Source: Acheta domesticus | Lineage: Eukaryota; Arthropoda; Insecta; Orthoptera; Gryllidae | Length of the DNA: 64,000 nucleotides | NCBI GenBank assembly: GCA_031308135.1 | Contig: JAHLJT010008446.1 | Span: 167,770,264-167,834,263, forward strand | Direction of reading: 5' to 3' | In this document: piece by piece, positions 1 to 11,640 of the stretch | How the letters are laid out: every line of letters begins with the position of its first letter | How positions within the stretch are numbered: the first letter of the stretch is position 1 | Made by a program: the position numbers and the translations under genes | Notes under the pieces: generated by a model | What the model saw: only the letters and a program-made list of their open reading frames with translations | What the model was told of the DNA's origin: nothing | The model's database searches: none

Positions 1-187
1 GAAAATGATCCCTACTTCGACCCCGATCCTAACGTTTGACCGACCATCCTTCCCGGAAAGGATAATCGCTGCTTTTTAGAACCTCCTTGTGCGGCAGTAC
101 GTGCCGAACACTTTGCGCTGTTTCAAGTGCCAAAGGTGGTGTCATACCCAACAGCAATGTATGTCCGTAAGCAGGGTTTGCGGGAAA

Positions 188-417
188 TGCGGATTATCAG
201 TGCACAACCCACAACCGTGCGGCAAACTACCGCACTGTGTTAATTGCTAAGGCAATCACCCAGCCAACGACAACCAGTGTCCCACCTTTCTCCGGGAAAG
301 AGAAATCCAAAAAATAAGAGTGACTGAAAAGGTTTCATTCCCTGAGGCGAAACGTAGATACCAAACCAGGAACCCAGTTAAACTGTCACGATCTTTCTCC
401 AGTGCCCTGAAATGTAA
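188..417 (+). pseudogene. LINE ORF1 (gag-like) zinc-knuckle fragment
   Basis: Reading from 188 gives a cysteine-rich stretch with an in-frame stop in the second knuckle (CVNC, stop, GNHPANDNQCP), followed by EREIQKIRVTEKVSFPEAKR. Tandem knuckles followed by a basic EA(K/R)RRY region are typical of the ORF1 nucleocapsid of I/Jockey elements, which packages the element RNA. The N-terminal half lies outside the window. The next coding piece in the same direction is the endonuclease, as expected for ORF1 then ORF2. Confidence 0.6.
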
Positions 418-782
418 GTGTCCGGGGGTAACTTCGAGTTGCCAAACTCAGTGTACCCGAGCTGTAGTAGCAAAGAAATAATTCCTTATAATGGTTCTCT
501 CATGAAATTTAAATGGTCTTCGCTCCCACTCAGAAGAATTAAGATTGATAATTCTCGCCCAGACCATCCATAGTGTGCCTTCAGGAAACTCTTCTTCTTT
601 GTCATCATTCCCTGTGTCTTCGCGGATTTAACATCTATCGGTTCGATAAAGACGACGGACTTCGTGCTCACGGCGGCGTCGCAGTACTCATCCGTGACTC
701 CTTGTACTCTGAGGAACATAACGTTTAAGCCAATCTTCAAATAGTTTGTGTTCGTGTACACATACCGTCCTTTTTTCTTACC

Positions 783-1120
783 ATGTGTAGTATATGCATT
801 CCTCCTGGACAAGTCATTTTACAAGAGGAACTCGAAGATGTGTTTTCTCAGTTGCCCGCCCCTTTTATTTTTGTGGGGGACTTAAATGCCCACAATCCCT
901 TCTGGGGTGGCACGAGGACCTGCCCGAGAGGTTCTATCCTCGAAAATATTATTGACCAGCAAAACTAATTCTTCTGTATTCCGGGAATCATACTCTATGG
1001 CTTCAAACGCTTTCTCGTCAATCGATCTGGCACGCTGCAATCCATCCCCATCTATCATCGTAGAGTGGACCTCTTCTCGATGATGTGCATGGGAGTGACC
1101 ATTTCCCTACTCTTGGTTCA
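783..1120 (+). pseudogene. LINE apurinic-type endonuclease fragment
   Basis: The frame from 783 gives PAPFIFVGDLNAHNPFWGG, the GDxNAHNxxWG catalytic block of the exonuclease/endonuclease/phosphatase fold that nicks target DNA for LINE integration. A stop follows at about 966. The sequence continues in another frame (ILYGFKRFLVNRSGTLQSIP, then VDLFSMMCMGV), so the domain is frameshifted. The upstream half (before 783) is very degraded. The piece sits between the gag-like segment and the RT, as in ORF2 of this group. Confidence 0.75.
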
Positions 1121-1540
1121 CTTTAATAACCCTAATATAGACGTCATCCGCCTACCTTGCTGGCTAATCCATCGAGCCGACTGGGGTACATTGAGCGAGA
1201 AAATGATAATGCCAGATAATTTTTCAAATAGTACCGACGCCTTCACCGACGCCCTTCTTCGCGCAGACATCATTGCAATCTCGATGTCTACGTGTCGGCC
1301 ACGACGCGTCCCTGTGCCTTGTGGAATACTGACTGTGCCACCGCGGTGCGTGACCGAAAGCGAGCACTCGCGAGGCTCAGTAGATTCCCCACCGCATCAA
1401 ACCTAATCGATTACAAAAGAAAGCGGGCGAGAGCTAGGTTAGTAATACGGGAAAGTAAGACGCATTCTGGAGAACCTATATTTCTTGTCTTTCTTGCCAT
1501 ACCCAGCCTACAGTAGTATATCGAAAGATCCGACAGATCG

Positions 1541-2660
1541 GTGGAAAATGTTCCCCACCAATTGTCCCAGGACTACTTATCAATAGAAATCCCCATTACT
1601 TCTCCTGAAGAAGTAGTTGAGGAATTAGCCTGTCACTATGAAAATACCTCCAGTTCCTTACACTACTGCCCTAGCTTCTTGAAAACGAAGAATAGAATGG
1701 AGAAATGCAGATTGGACTTCTCATCTTGCCTGGAGGAAGATTATAACGCCCCTTTCTCCATGGATGAATTTTCCTCTGCCCTTGCCCGTGGGAAAGATTC
1801 TGCTCCAGGACCAGACCGGATACACAACCAAATGTTAAAACACCTGCCGGAAGGGGCACGTACTTTTCTCTTCCGTGTTTTCAACTGTATTTGGATGGAA
1901 CATACTTTTTCCAGGACCTGGCGCGAAGCGATTATTATTACAATTCCTAAAGTAGGAAAGAACATGACAAAACCGTCAGCCTACTGCCCATTCTCGCTCA
2001 CAAGCTGTGTATGCAAACATCTAGAGCGAATGGTGAACACGTGTTTAGTCTGGCACCTGGAACAGAGAAACCTACTTACACCCATGTTTCCTGTGGTTTC
2101 AGAGCGAACAGGTCAACCATTGACCACCTTGTCACCCTTACCACACAGATCTCCACCGCTTTCGTGCTACGTCAACACCTAGTAGCAATTTCCTTCTATA
2201 TATAGAGAGAAAGCATATGATACTACCTGGAGGTACGGCATTCTTTGCGCCATACATTCTTGGGGTCTTAGGGGTGGCTCCCCCCTTTTAAGTAGCCTTT
2301 CTTTCTCCAAGATTCTTCCGCGTCGCCTTGATGACAGGGTATCCGCCAGCCACCATCTAGAAAACGGGAGCCCTGAGGGCTCAATTCTGAGTGTGACTTT
2401 GCCCTCGCTATCAATAGTGTAGCGTCGATAATCTGAAAGCAGATGAAAACATCGCTCTTCGTGGACGACTTTGCCATTTCCTGCTCCTCCAAGAGTTTTC
2501 AAGTGATAGAGAGACAGATACAACTTGTCCTCAACACATTGCAGGAATGGAGTGATGCGACAGGTTTCAAATTCTCACATCAAAACCAATTTATGCACTT
2601 CTGCAGGATTCATCATCTCTATACCACCCCGATTCTTTTCTTGGGAACCATCGTCTTCCT
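1541..2660 (+). pseudogene. LINE reverse transcriptase fragment
   Basis: The first 640 bases are open from an ATG at 1541. They contain GKDSAPGPDRIHNQMLKHLP (RT block 0), TWREAIIITIPKVGKN, then AYCPFSLTSCVCKHLERMV (RT block 1). After a frameshift comes VSCGFRANRSTIDHLVTLTT (block 2). The active-site block SLFVDDFAISCSS (an FVDD version of YxDD) is at 2446-2484, followed by a thumb-like LQEWSDATGFKFSHQN. The spacing matches an I/Jockey RT. At least three frame changes make it dead. The enzyme would have copied the element RNA at the nicked target. Confidence 0.85.
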
Positions 2661-3161
2661 TTAGTGGAGTCTGCAACATTCCTTGGGCTTACTTTCGATA
2701 AGGGCCTTACTTGGTGGAAACATCCGTGAACTGAAAAGCCCATGTGCGTCACCTGTGAACATCTTCCGCACCCTTACAGGCCCTTGCGGGTACCGTGTGT
2801 GTTACCCTTGGGGCCAGACCGTGTGTGTCTGTTGCGTTTGTGTAGAACCCTCATCCGCTCTATTTTGGATAATGGATGCATTGTATATGTGTCAGCGTGT
2901 CCATCAACCCTCCGGCCATTAAATACTACTCTCATCGCCGGTATTAGTACAGGCGCCTGCCGCACGAGTCGCACATCAAATGCCTCTTGGCCGAAGCTGG
3001 AGAACCATCTCTGAGCCGAAGGCGAGATATTTTGTTAGCCTCTTAAGTTTCAGGGACTATTATCATTCTTGTATTCGAATGATCACCCACCCAAATTATG
3101 CGTCTTCGTATATTCTTCGAACATCGTTACCCCATCCCCCAGGAATTTGATTGCGAAATCT

Positions 3162-3244
3162 AAAGAAAAATTAAGCGAGAAATAAAAAAGCACCCATTTT
3201 ACACCATTCGACCTCCTTTTTTATTTCTCGCTTAATTTTTCTTT
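3162..3244. repeat. Perfect 29-bp inverted repeat (hairpin)
   Basis: The arms at 3162-3190 and 3216-3244 are perfect reverse complements over 29 bases, with a 25-base loop. The core of the arm is TTAAGCGAGAAATAAAAAAG. It lies about 100 bp beyond the recognisable end of the LINE relic. Perfect arms in an otherwise decayed region suggest a recent origin, for example a small palindromic insertion or a foldback element end. No coding or RNA gene identity is claimed. Confidence 0.85.
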
Positions 3245-3249
3245 CTAAC

Positions 3250-4005
3250 AAATATATTCATTTTATCATAAAATAAGTTTATCATCAGTAATTAATTGAG
3301 CACATTATGGGAAGTAATCTCAGAGGCGAGGGTTGCGTTCGACCTTCTGTGATTCATTTCGGGAGCTGAGGAGGCCAAGACTGGAAGGAAAATACATGAC
3401 GTTCCGCGCGACGAGATAAATAATTTAGAAAGAGTTTAGTAGACTAGCATGTACTCGTCGTCTCATTAGCAGTTTTCTCCCTTCAAGGATTTCCTCTAGC
3501 CGTACCGTATTTGTCTCTTTCCCGCGGTTTTGATGTGATAAACCATGTGGGGCGAATACCAGAATTCTAAAAGTTGGAGTGCTTTAGATTGTAGGTATTA
3601 TTACGTCTTAAAGTGACTTCGGCCTAACCATAATGCATGATGTTGTCTAATTATGTTAATAATTACCTATTAATAATAAATATAATATTGTTGATTTTTA
3701 TTGATGATCTGTATTAATTTGTGTTTCATTAAGCATTTTATATTCATCCCGACCGTCATTACCTCATACCATCAAATGCCCCAAATTTCATGTTATTTAT
3801 AAAAATAAACATATTGGGTCAACGTTTTGAGGTAAAAACTCAAGTATGGAGAAATATGTTTTTCTTAAGTCTTGTAAAATATCTCGAGAGCTGGAATTCA
3901 ATAGTGGACATTCTACAGGCTTTACGAGTGTTTCTTACACAATTTTATAGTATTGGCTTGTAATTGCAGTATATATTATATAAATATTTAATAATGTTCA
4001 ATTTC
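3250..4005. other. AT-rich non-coding stretch
   Basis: No ORF, tRNA head or recognisable element is visible. The part at 3640-3900 is strongly AT-rich. It precedes the acceptor site of the exon at 4010 and could be intron. Confidence 0.5.
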
Positions 4006-4009
4006 TCAG

Positions 4010-4182
4010 GTAATGGAATCCTACACAATAGGAAGAGAATATTTTGGAATGGAGAAAGAATTATAGTTGAGGTAGTTCAAAACTGCCCCAACCCTGCATG
4101 CCGATACTACAAAAATCAATTGGAACTTTCACAAAAAGTCCCTGCATCTAAACGTTCCAACGTACATTCAAGAATCATGGAG
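4010..4182 (+). CDS. Putative internal exon of a host gene (unidentified)
   Basis: A pyrimidine-biased tract ends in AG at 4008-4009 and a GT donor (GAG|GTAAAA) follows at 4183. Between them 173 bases are open, starting in phase 1 and ending in phase 0. The peptide includes RKRIFWNGERIIVEVVQNCP and CPNPACRYYKNQLELSQKVP, then SKRSNVHSRIME. Its mixed, non-repetitive composition looks like a real conserved exon rather than transposon debris, and the CPNPxC motif might bind metal. I do not recognise the protein. The phase does not join directly to the next candidate exon at 31626, so at least one exon would be missing, possibly inside the N gap. The open frame alone (86 codons) is not strong evidence; the splice sites and composition are. 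Confidence 0.45.
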
Positions 4183-4189
4183 GTAAAAT

Positions 4190-5420
4190 TTAACATTATG
4201 CATGACTGGCACATTTTCTATTAATCTAAACAAAAACCAGAATTATACTATTCATTTTTAGCATTAAATATAAAGGGTTGGAAGTACATGTTAGTAAGTT
4301 TGGGGGTATTGTATGACATTGAGGAAAGTTTGTGTGAACCTTAATTCGTGTATTGGAATGATTGCGAATAACATGTTTCTGCGAGCAATAAACAAAAGAA
4401 TTTCCGTTGATGGTTTAAATGCCCATGTGCCAATGTGCATGAAACCAACTGCTCGTATCCTTGAAGGTTGCTCGAGGCCCTGGGGATAATACTCTTCCAG
4501 GCAACAGGTGTGACTCATGACTACTTAAATTTGTTAAATTCTCGTAATTTTATGTAGAAAGAAGTAGTGCCAGCTATGGCCAATGCCCCGAAGCTGGGCA
4601 TTGGAATCGTCGACAATGGTACAATTTACACATTTGAACAATTTGACATATATCTACCTTCAGGCGACACCCAAATGTATAGTTCTAATTTTGTGTAGCG
4701 TGAATCCTGATATTTTGTTAATAAAGTTGATCGTCGGGACGCGAATCTCTAGCACCTCTGTGGCAAGTTATTACTGATAACGGACGTCCTCTCTAAACAC
4801 GTAGTCGTAGTCGTATCTTGTTCAACTTTTAAATGTTTCAGTTTCAGATATTGAAATTAGATTCTCACGGGGTTCAATGAAAGCATAGAGCTAACTTAGA
4901 AAAAAAATCCAAAAATATAATTGTAACACATTTAATTGCATTTTTTAATCAAAACATGTTTTACTGGTTAATTTTTGTGTTCTAAGAGCCACAGGCGAAG
5001 AATCTTTTAAAGTTTTAATATTCATTTTTTTAACATTAAAGGGTATAGCCGAATAAGGAGGTGGAAAATGCCCCCACATCAAATCTATATTCACGATACT
5101 TCAATGAAAGAGAATACAAAATGTCGTAGATTCCCAAACTATCAGCCTCAATGGGCCAACCAATGAGTCTCGGCTAGGAGCAATCTCTGACAGATACAAT
5201 GAGAAACGTATATTTCATGTTTAATTTTTTTCTCAACTTTTATTGCATTTATCAGGCTGAAAAAAAATACAGAGACGAAGAAAAATAGGTGAATATGAAG
5301 GAATTTTTGTCAACCAATTTTGGCGCCAAATTCAAATATTTTTTAATTAATTTTCGACGTGATAGCGTTGGAGTACTGTCTGAGTTTTCCCCCACAAGAA
5401 TGTGTCTCATAACATCTTAT
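4190..5420. other. Non-coding stretch, possible intron
   Basis: Only short chance ORFs are seen. The DNA is AT-rich, with A/T runs around 4900-5040. No transposon domain, tRNA head or tandem repeat was recognised. Confidence 0.45.
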
Positions 5421-5423
5421 AAC

Positions 5424-5530
5424 GGAGGTGTCCAACTTGCAAGGCCTCAAGGGCCACAGCTAAACATGTAATAAGGTTGCGGGGCCATATTTTCAGATAC
5501 TCTGGGCGATCCACACCTGACTTCCCCTTA
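5424..5530. repeat. hAT-like non-autonomous element end (tentative)
   Basis: The stretch reads GGTGTCCAACTTGCAAGGCC, then GGGCCACA and AACATG. This resembles the characteristic GGTGTCCAACCTGCGGCC end of many hAT transposons and their short derivatives. Only one end is seen before the assembly gap at 5647, so neither the partner end nor an 8-bp duplication can be checked. Confidence 0.35.
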
Positions 5531-5646
5531 CTGTTGATTTCGGCAATAGGCCCACCTGCTAGGCATGGTACACATGCGTGATGTCAGGGTCGTAGCTACA
5601 ACACACACGGGATGATTTTTATTTATGGATCACTAAAAAATCTTAA

Positions 5647-6646
5647 NNNNNNNNNNNNNNNNNNNNNNNNNNNNNNNNNNNNNNNNNNNNNNNNNNNNNN
5701 NNNNNNNNNNNNNNNNNNNNNNNNNNNNNNNNNNNNNNNNNNNNNNNNNNNNNNNNNNNNNNNNNNNNNNNNNNNNNNNNNNNNNNNNNNNNNNNNNNNN
5801 NNNNNNNNNNNNNNNNNNNNNNNNNNNNNNNNNNNNNNNNNNNNNNNNNNNNNNNNNNNNNNNNNNNNNNNNNNNNNNNNNNNNNNNNNNNNNNNNNNNN
5901 NNNNNNNNNNNNNNNNNNNNNNNNNNNNNNNNNNNNNNNNNNNNNNNNNNNNNNNNNNNNNNNNNNNNNNNNNNNNNNNNNNNNNNNNNNNNNNNNNNNN
6001 NNNNNNNNNNNNNNNNNNNNNNNNNNNNNNNNNNNNNNNNNNNNNNNNNNNNNNNNNNNNNNNNNNNNNNNNNNNNNNNNNNNNNNNNNNNNNNNNNNNN
6101 NNNNNNNNNNNNNNNNNNNNNNNNNNNNNNNNNNNNNNNNNNNNNNNNNNNNNNNNNNNNNNNNNNNNNNNNNNNNNNNNNNNNNNNNNNNNNNNNNNNN
6201 NNNNNNNNNNNNNNNNNNNNNNNNNNNNNNNNNNNNNNNNNNNNNNNNNNNNNNNNNNNNNNNNNNNNNNNNNNNNNNNNNNNNNNNNNNNNNNNNNNNN
6301 NNNNNNNNNNNNNNNNNNNNNNNNNNNNNNNNNNNNNNNNNNNNNNNNNNNNNNNNNNNNNNNNNNNNNNNNNNNNNNNNNNNNNNNNNNNNNNNNNNNN
6401 NNNNNNNNNNNNNNNNNNNNNNNNNNNNNNNNNNNNNNNNNNNNNNNNNNNNNNNNNNNNNNNNNNNNNNNNNNNNNNNNNNNNNNNNNNNNNNNNNNNN
6501 NNNNNNNNNNNNNNNNNNNNNNNNNNNNNNNNNNNNNNNNNNNNNNNNNNNNNNNNNNNNNNNNNNNNNNNNNNNNNNNNNNNNNNNNNNNNNNNNNNNN
6601 NNNNNNNNNNNNNNNNNNNNNNNNNNNNNNNNNNNNNNNNNNNNNN
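5647..6646. other. Assembly gap (1000 N)
   Basis: Exactly 1000 N bases. The round number suggests a fixed-size scaffold gap rather than a measured distance. Open frames that run through it are artefacts. Any missing exon between 4182 and 31626 could lie here. Confidence 0.99.
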
Positions 6647-6649
6647 CAT

Positions 6650-7540
6650 GTTAAAGCTTTGGAAAATTTTTAACAAATTGGCAACATTTTGCTATAGTTT
6701 CTTCCGAGAACCTTTATACATTATTTCCAAATGTGATATCGCCTTATAATGTGTACATGTATTAAATTGTTCGCTGGAAGGATTGTTTTCGGTTTTGTAG
6801 TATGTTAAAAACTACGTAAGATCAACAATGGGCGAAACATAGATAAATTCACTTTCCATTTTAGCATAAAAACCATATTGTTACTTCAAATAGTTCGACG
6901 AAAGCAATTACAATTGAGGGTCAGCAGTCGGGGCGTGTGGTTGTTATTAGCGAACTATGAGGCAGGGGAGCCATACACAGTGCAACCTTCATCCTCAAAT
7001 GTGCTCTACACACCTGGAGGACCACTGGTGATGATTAATAATTAATGAGGCTGCCAAGTCACCAGCTTTGCGTACCTGAAAAAGATATTTCAGGGTGCTG
7101 TCGTCATGACAGAATAAATTGAAAGACATACAAAGTTAATACATATAATTGAGTCAAACAAAGGTTACATAAAAATTATGCTGAGGGAATTATGTAAAGA
7201 CATGAATGATAAAATTAAACAAGTACAGACATCATGATCAAGATAGACCATGTTATGATTGAACCACTGAATGTTACCAAGATTGATCGTCTATGCACGT
7301 AGCAGATGCAAAGAATAGAAATAAAGCATGTTATATTGAAATTAACAGTGAGGTTATAAACTGAGGCAATTGTTATTCTGGTCGTTTACAAGTGGCGATG
7401 GGTCGACGGAGATGTGCTGGCAGCTGGTTCCTGGCGGATGGCATGTCGGAGTTTACTCAGGGGAGTGGGGGAAGGCTGGGCGCCCTGCACTCGCCCGGTT
7501 GTACAGAAATGTGTGATGACGCTTAAACGTGGGCGGTGGA
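6650..7540. other. Non-coding flank
   Basis: AT-rich at 6650-7330, then GC-richer at 7390-7540. The latter may be the degraded 3' end of the mariner relic that follows on the minus strand. No other domain is recognised. Confidence 0.35.
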
Positions 7541-7589
7541 CTCGTTGCGAAGTTGAGAATACATCACGGCAATATTACACTGTTCAATT

Positions 7590-7990
7590 GCCATGCTGGA
7601 TACAATGATTGAACCTCTTCTTTCACCTCGTCGTCGGACCTGAATCGCTTTCCGGCCAAATGTTCTTTCAACTTAGGGAACAGGTGATAGTCACTGGATC
7701 CCAAGTCGGCACTATAGGGTGGGTGGGTGATGATGTTCCATGGAACTGTTGCAGGAGAGCAACTGTTTCCCGAGCGACGTGTGGGCGAGCGTTGTCATGG
7801 AGAATGTGTACGCCCTTGCTCAACATTCCTCTTCTCCGGTTCTGAATTGCCCGTTTGACGCGCAGTGCCCTTTGCCTTCAAAAACCGAATAACTGCGCGC
7901 AATTCGCACTTGGCGGTAACATCCAACGGGAGCTCCATTCTCAACGCGTGCCAAGCCAAGACGCTGCGTGCCCATGTTTACACACAGGGT
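7590..7990 (-). pseudogene. Mariner/Tc1-superfamily transposase relic, C-terminal half
   Basis: On the minus strand a conserved DDE core is readable: RGMLSKGVHILHDNARPHVA (the LHDNARPH block with the second catalytic Asp), then HHPP, then PVP(stop)VERTFGRKAIQVRRRGE, matching the usual LFPxLKxxLxGKRF block. It needs frameshifts and holds stops, and the N-terminal DNA-binding half is absent. The protein would have cut and pasted the element at TA sites. It differs in sequence from the mariner at 60785, so it is a second, older family. No inverted repeats were identified. Confidence 0.75.
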
Positions 7991-7999
7991 GGGAAGCAC

Positions 8000-8400
8000 T
8001 CTTCGTATCAGTGAGAGCAACTGCCACACAAACCGAGTTCTGTACTTATAAAAAAATAGGAGACCTTACTTTGGGATTACCCTCGTAATATATTTGTAAT
8101 TATAATTATAAATTTTCTGCCTTGCAACATTAACATCAAAATTCACTAAGTATCGTAGATTTTTTGGTGCAGATACAGGAAACAAACATTTCTTATGGCA
8201 ACATTTTTTTGGTTCATTTCCTCTTTAGATTGTGTAAATTGAATCCATTGGGACAATTTCTACAACACTGTTTCTACAAATGGTTGACATACACATTTCT
8301 ACTACACGGTTTCCATTACATTATACATGACGTGGACAACGGTTTTTGAAACAGTTGTCTCTCTGGAAAATGCTTAAATCTCTAACACCTAATTGAAAAA
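8000..8400. other. Non-coding spacer between mariner and LINE relics
   Basis: AT-rich. It may include the degraded 3' portion of the LINE that begins on the minus strand at about 8400. No motif is recognisable. Confidence 0.4.
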
Positions 8401-8479
8401 GATGTGGATCACCTATTCACAGAATGTACTTTCATTTTATATGAACACATGCCCCAATCTTATGAAATCGTACTGTTTA

Positions 8480-10470
8480 TTGCTTCTTTTTTGCAAAGAA
8501 CATCGTGTCATCGGCAAACAAAACCGTTCTTCCATTTTTAATAGACGAGGGCATATCGTTTACGTATTTTATATTAAGAGGATAGGACCTGAGATCGAAC
8601 CTTGCGGGACGCCACGATGAATTGGCAAAGAATTGGAAACATAATAATGTTCTTTCGTGCTAGTATGGTATTTCTACTCCTTGAGCCCGATGTTTAAGGT
8701 ACGAAGTTATCCAATCTAGGGCAATACCACGAATTCCATATGAAAGTAATTTTGAGAGCAAGATGTTATGGTCAACAGTGTTAAAAACTTTCGAAAGATC
8801 TAAGAATATTCCAATGGGTGCTTCGTTTTAGTCTATTGATGAAGCAACATCTTTAGAAAAGAAAAAAATGGCAGTTTTCCGTAGATTTGGTTTTCTAAAA
8901 CTGTGTTGAGGTGGAAAACGCTTCGTTTTTTCCTGAGAAAAGTTTCCACTTGTCAGTAGAAAAGCCTTTCTAATATTTTTGAGAAAACTGACAAAAGAGA
9001 AATTGTCCGTAATTTTGAATTTCATTTTTGTTTCCGTTTTTAAAAAGTGGCTTAATTAACTTAAAAGTGGCTGTTTTAAAATATCAGGAAATATTCCTGT
9101 ACGTAAAGAAGCATTGAAAATGTGAGTTAACGGATGTATAAAGTCAGGTGTACAGGGATAAGTTTTTAATAAGTAATCCGGAAATTCATCTAAACCAGAT
9201 GAATATTTTTTACTTTACTGACTATTCTGAGGATTTCGTTGGGAGAAGTTTCGAAAATAAACATCGTATCGATATATATTTGGGAAGCGTAAGATGTTGA
9301 ATTCGGTGGTTTTAGTCCCTTCGTGTAGTCAGACGCAATTCTAGAAAAGTGTTGGTTGAAGAGATTCGCAACGTTTTTCGTATTACTCGTTTCTCTTTCA
9401 TTATCCTTTAAAATAACATTCTCTAAATGGTATCGAAATGATGTGGTTGTATTTTTTACGATATCCCACATTGCTTTAGTTTTGTTACTAGCGTTCAAAT
9501 ATCCTGACTATTTTTCATTATTTTTGCCTGAATTGTTTACTTTCCTTAAATTCTTTGGTATTCTTTGGTCCGTTACGATGTTTAGAAATAAATAATGCGT
9601 ACGTTTGTTTTACACGATGTTCTAATTCCTTGCGTGATCCAAGTATTACTTTTGCTTGAATGTTTAATTTTCTCTTTTTAAGAGGAAAGCATGCGTTAGA
9701 ATGAATTGAAAGGTTTGAGAAAAATAAATTGTATTTTTCATTTGTGTCAATAGCGGTATAAACAGCGTCCCATGATTCCTTCACCAAGTAGTCCGTAAAT
9801 AATTTTATATTAACTTTAGTGAATGCTCTACACATGCGTGTATTATTTATTGTGTCTCTGTTTATGTTATTAGTAATTGTAAGAATTTGTGCTTCGTAGT
9901 TACTGCAACCTGGATTATTCGTTATTATTTCACACGTTTTGATTTTGTTTATTATAATTTAATCTAATGTTTTCAGTGATTTAAATGTATTCCGTGTAGG
10001 TACATTTACTGTAATATCTAAATGAAAAGAATGAAGAAAATTAAGAAAAATGCGTTTTTTCGTGGAATTCGCTAAGAAAATCAATATTGAAATCTCCACA
10101 TACAACAGTGGATTTAATAGAGAGATTACTGATTTTGTTCAGAATTATCTCTAAATTTTCCATAAAAAATCTTTATTTGTCATATAAATTGAATTCTGAC
10201 AAGAAGGTGGAATCAATATCATTTCTTACGTAAATACACGAAACTCCGTAAGCAGGGCCCGTATTTAATTCCCTATCTCTGCAATACGATCCTGCAAGGT
10301 AAAAATTAGGAATTTGGAATGTGTTTATATCATTAGGAGACAACCTATGTTCTGTAGAGCAAAAACATCTATTTGACTTAGATCACATTGTAATGATGCC
10401 TCTATAAATTCAATTTTATTGGAAAGAGATTGCACATTATGGTGCATTATTCGAATCTTTTGCGTGTACT
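8480..10470 (-). pseudogene. LINE ORF2 endonuclease-RT relic
   Basis: The start of the endonuclease reads IRIMHHNVQSLSNKIEFIEA, matching the usual LxxNVxSLxNK opening, and later VVCGDFNIDFLSEF carries the GDFN catalytic block. The linker has NSSNKTKAMWDIV-type sequence (ASNKTKAMWDIVKNTTTSF at 9440-9498). The RT keeps VPQGSISGPILLI, YVNDMPSSIKNGR and VLFADDTMFFAKK, which includes the FADD active site (8480-8640). Segments are in different frames with stops between them. The RT is truncated after the active site. This is ORF2 of the element whose ORF1 lies just upstream. Confidence 0.8.
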
Positions 10471-10539
10471 TACACGGATGTGTCTCTGCTACATTTGACT
10501 GTAGTTGCTATTTATTTCATTTTTACCTCGAGTGCTTGG

Positions 10540-11640
10540 TCGAAGGAAGTATCGCGTCCCAGCTGTGACAAGAGGTGTGGAAGGAGGGGTGACAGATGTA
10601 GAGGAATGAATAGTGGGAGAGGTAATACAAGGATTAGGTTCAGGGGATAAGGAAATTGGGTCCAAAGGGGTCCCGGTGGATGGAAGAGAAGTAGGAGATG
10701 TGGGTGGGGATGGGCCTTGGGCAAGACACTGCCGAGGTTGTGAAATGATGTGTTTTGCAAGCTCACTACCGAGTGAATGTTTTCCGACAAGGTTCAGGTG
10801 AAGACCGCCGGGTGAAGTGTTTTTCTGAGAGAAAGTTTAGTTCAAATAATTTAACATGTGTGTCTTCAGATGCAGTTTCAATTGGTTGTTTCCGTGACTA
10901 ATTTCTTTGCAGTGTTGGTTTGTTGTACCAGAAGGGCAGAGTCGAGAGTATAATTTCGTAATTTGGGCGGCACATTGTAATTTGTCAACATGTTGTTCAG
11001 GTGTAGAGTGATCACCAAAATTGATGTTATTTTGCCCTCGTATGATGATGACTGTATCTCGTTTGGTGAGAGTTTGTGTGCGTGTCCAACTCACTGGTCA
11101 CGTCGACAAACCTCCCGTTACGTTGAAACACACCCGTGACAGAGAAATTAGATGGGAGTTTCCCACTGAGCAGGGAGGAGATTTGTCGCCCGTGGCTATT
11201 TGCTAAAATGAGTACCTTTTTAATGGGCTCAGTGGGAATGCCCTTGTTTACTTGTGGGCCAAGTTGCGCAACTCTACATGTGTTTGTTCCATTGCGCTTG
11301 CTGTTTGCGTTGGTTTGTGGCTGAACGTGTCGATGATGGGTGGAGGTAGTGAGGATTGGGAAGTCAAGGAAACTCAATGTAATAATCTAATACAGAAAAT
11401 CTGTTTTCAGTCGTGATTGTTAGCGGTAATTGTGTTTTACTTTCGCAGATGGACGGTTGGAAGTTTTTGCGGTGTTGCCTTTTGTTGTCCAACCGTCTGT
11501 TTTGAACGACCTCTTCGGTCCTTCGGAAATATTTATCTAAATTATTGTTTATATTTGTGAAGGCTTTCAGAAGATCGGCTTTGAGAGTGTACAGAGTAGG
11601 AAGTCCCCGGAAATAACACTGAGCGATGCTTGCATCCGTT
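10540..11640 (-). pseudogene. LINE ORF1 with SGNH (GDSL-like) hydrolase domain
   Basis: The minus-strand frame gives KKVLILANSHGRQISSLLSG, where the catalytic GDSH block has become ANSH but keeps the Ser. Downstream are VIIIRGQNNINF (in place of the GxND block) and GGLHLNLVGKHSLGSELAKH, which carries the His of the last SGNH block. A Pro/Ser-rich tail follows to about 10540. The part upstream of 11380 is frameshifted and reads as helical (LYTLKADLLKAFTNINNNLD). SGNH domains occur in ORF1 of CR1/L2-type LINEs and may act on lipids or membranes. The changes at the Asp and in the GxND block indicate decay. Confidence 0.65.

Larger units (their letters stand above)
1..3060 (+). mobile_element. 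I/Jockey-type LINE relic, 5' end outside window
   Basis: This is a decayed non-LTR retrotransposon that starts before the window. On one strand and in the canonical order it keeps a gag-like zinc-knuckle region (188-417), an apurinic-type endonuclease block (783-1120) and a reverse transcriptase (1541-2660), followed by the C-terminal remainder to about 3050. Reading through requires several frameshifts and stops, so it cannot encode active proteins. The order and motifs fit the I/Jockey group of LINEs; I cannot choose the clade. The 3' end lies just before a perfect 29-bp hairpin. I see no poly-A tail and no target-site duplication. Confidence 0.85.
8400..11640 (-). mobile_element. L2/CR1-like LINE relic with SGNH-type ORF1
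   Basis: This is a nearly full-length but dead non-LTR retrotransposon on the minus strand. From its 5' end at about 11640 it has a short helical start, an SGNH-hydrolase-like ORF1 (10540-11640), an endonuclease (about 9850-10470), a linker (9190-9835) and an RT whose active-site region is at about 8480-8640. Stops and frameshifts are spread throughout. The combination of an esterase-like ORF1 with an apurinic endonuclease and RT is known from CR1/L2-group LINEs, which is the basis for this call. The 3' end is eroded and no tail is seen. Confidence 0.75.

Noticed and set aside
486..812. 108-codon minus-strand frame inside the LINE
   Set aside because: It overlaps the endonuclease region of the plus-strand LINE and is its antisense shadow.
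5612..6676. Long open frames on both strands across 5612-6676
   Set aside because: They are almost entirely N; the translation is undefined.
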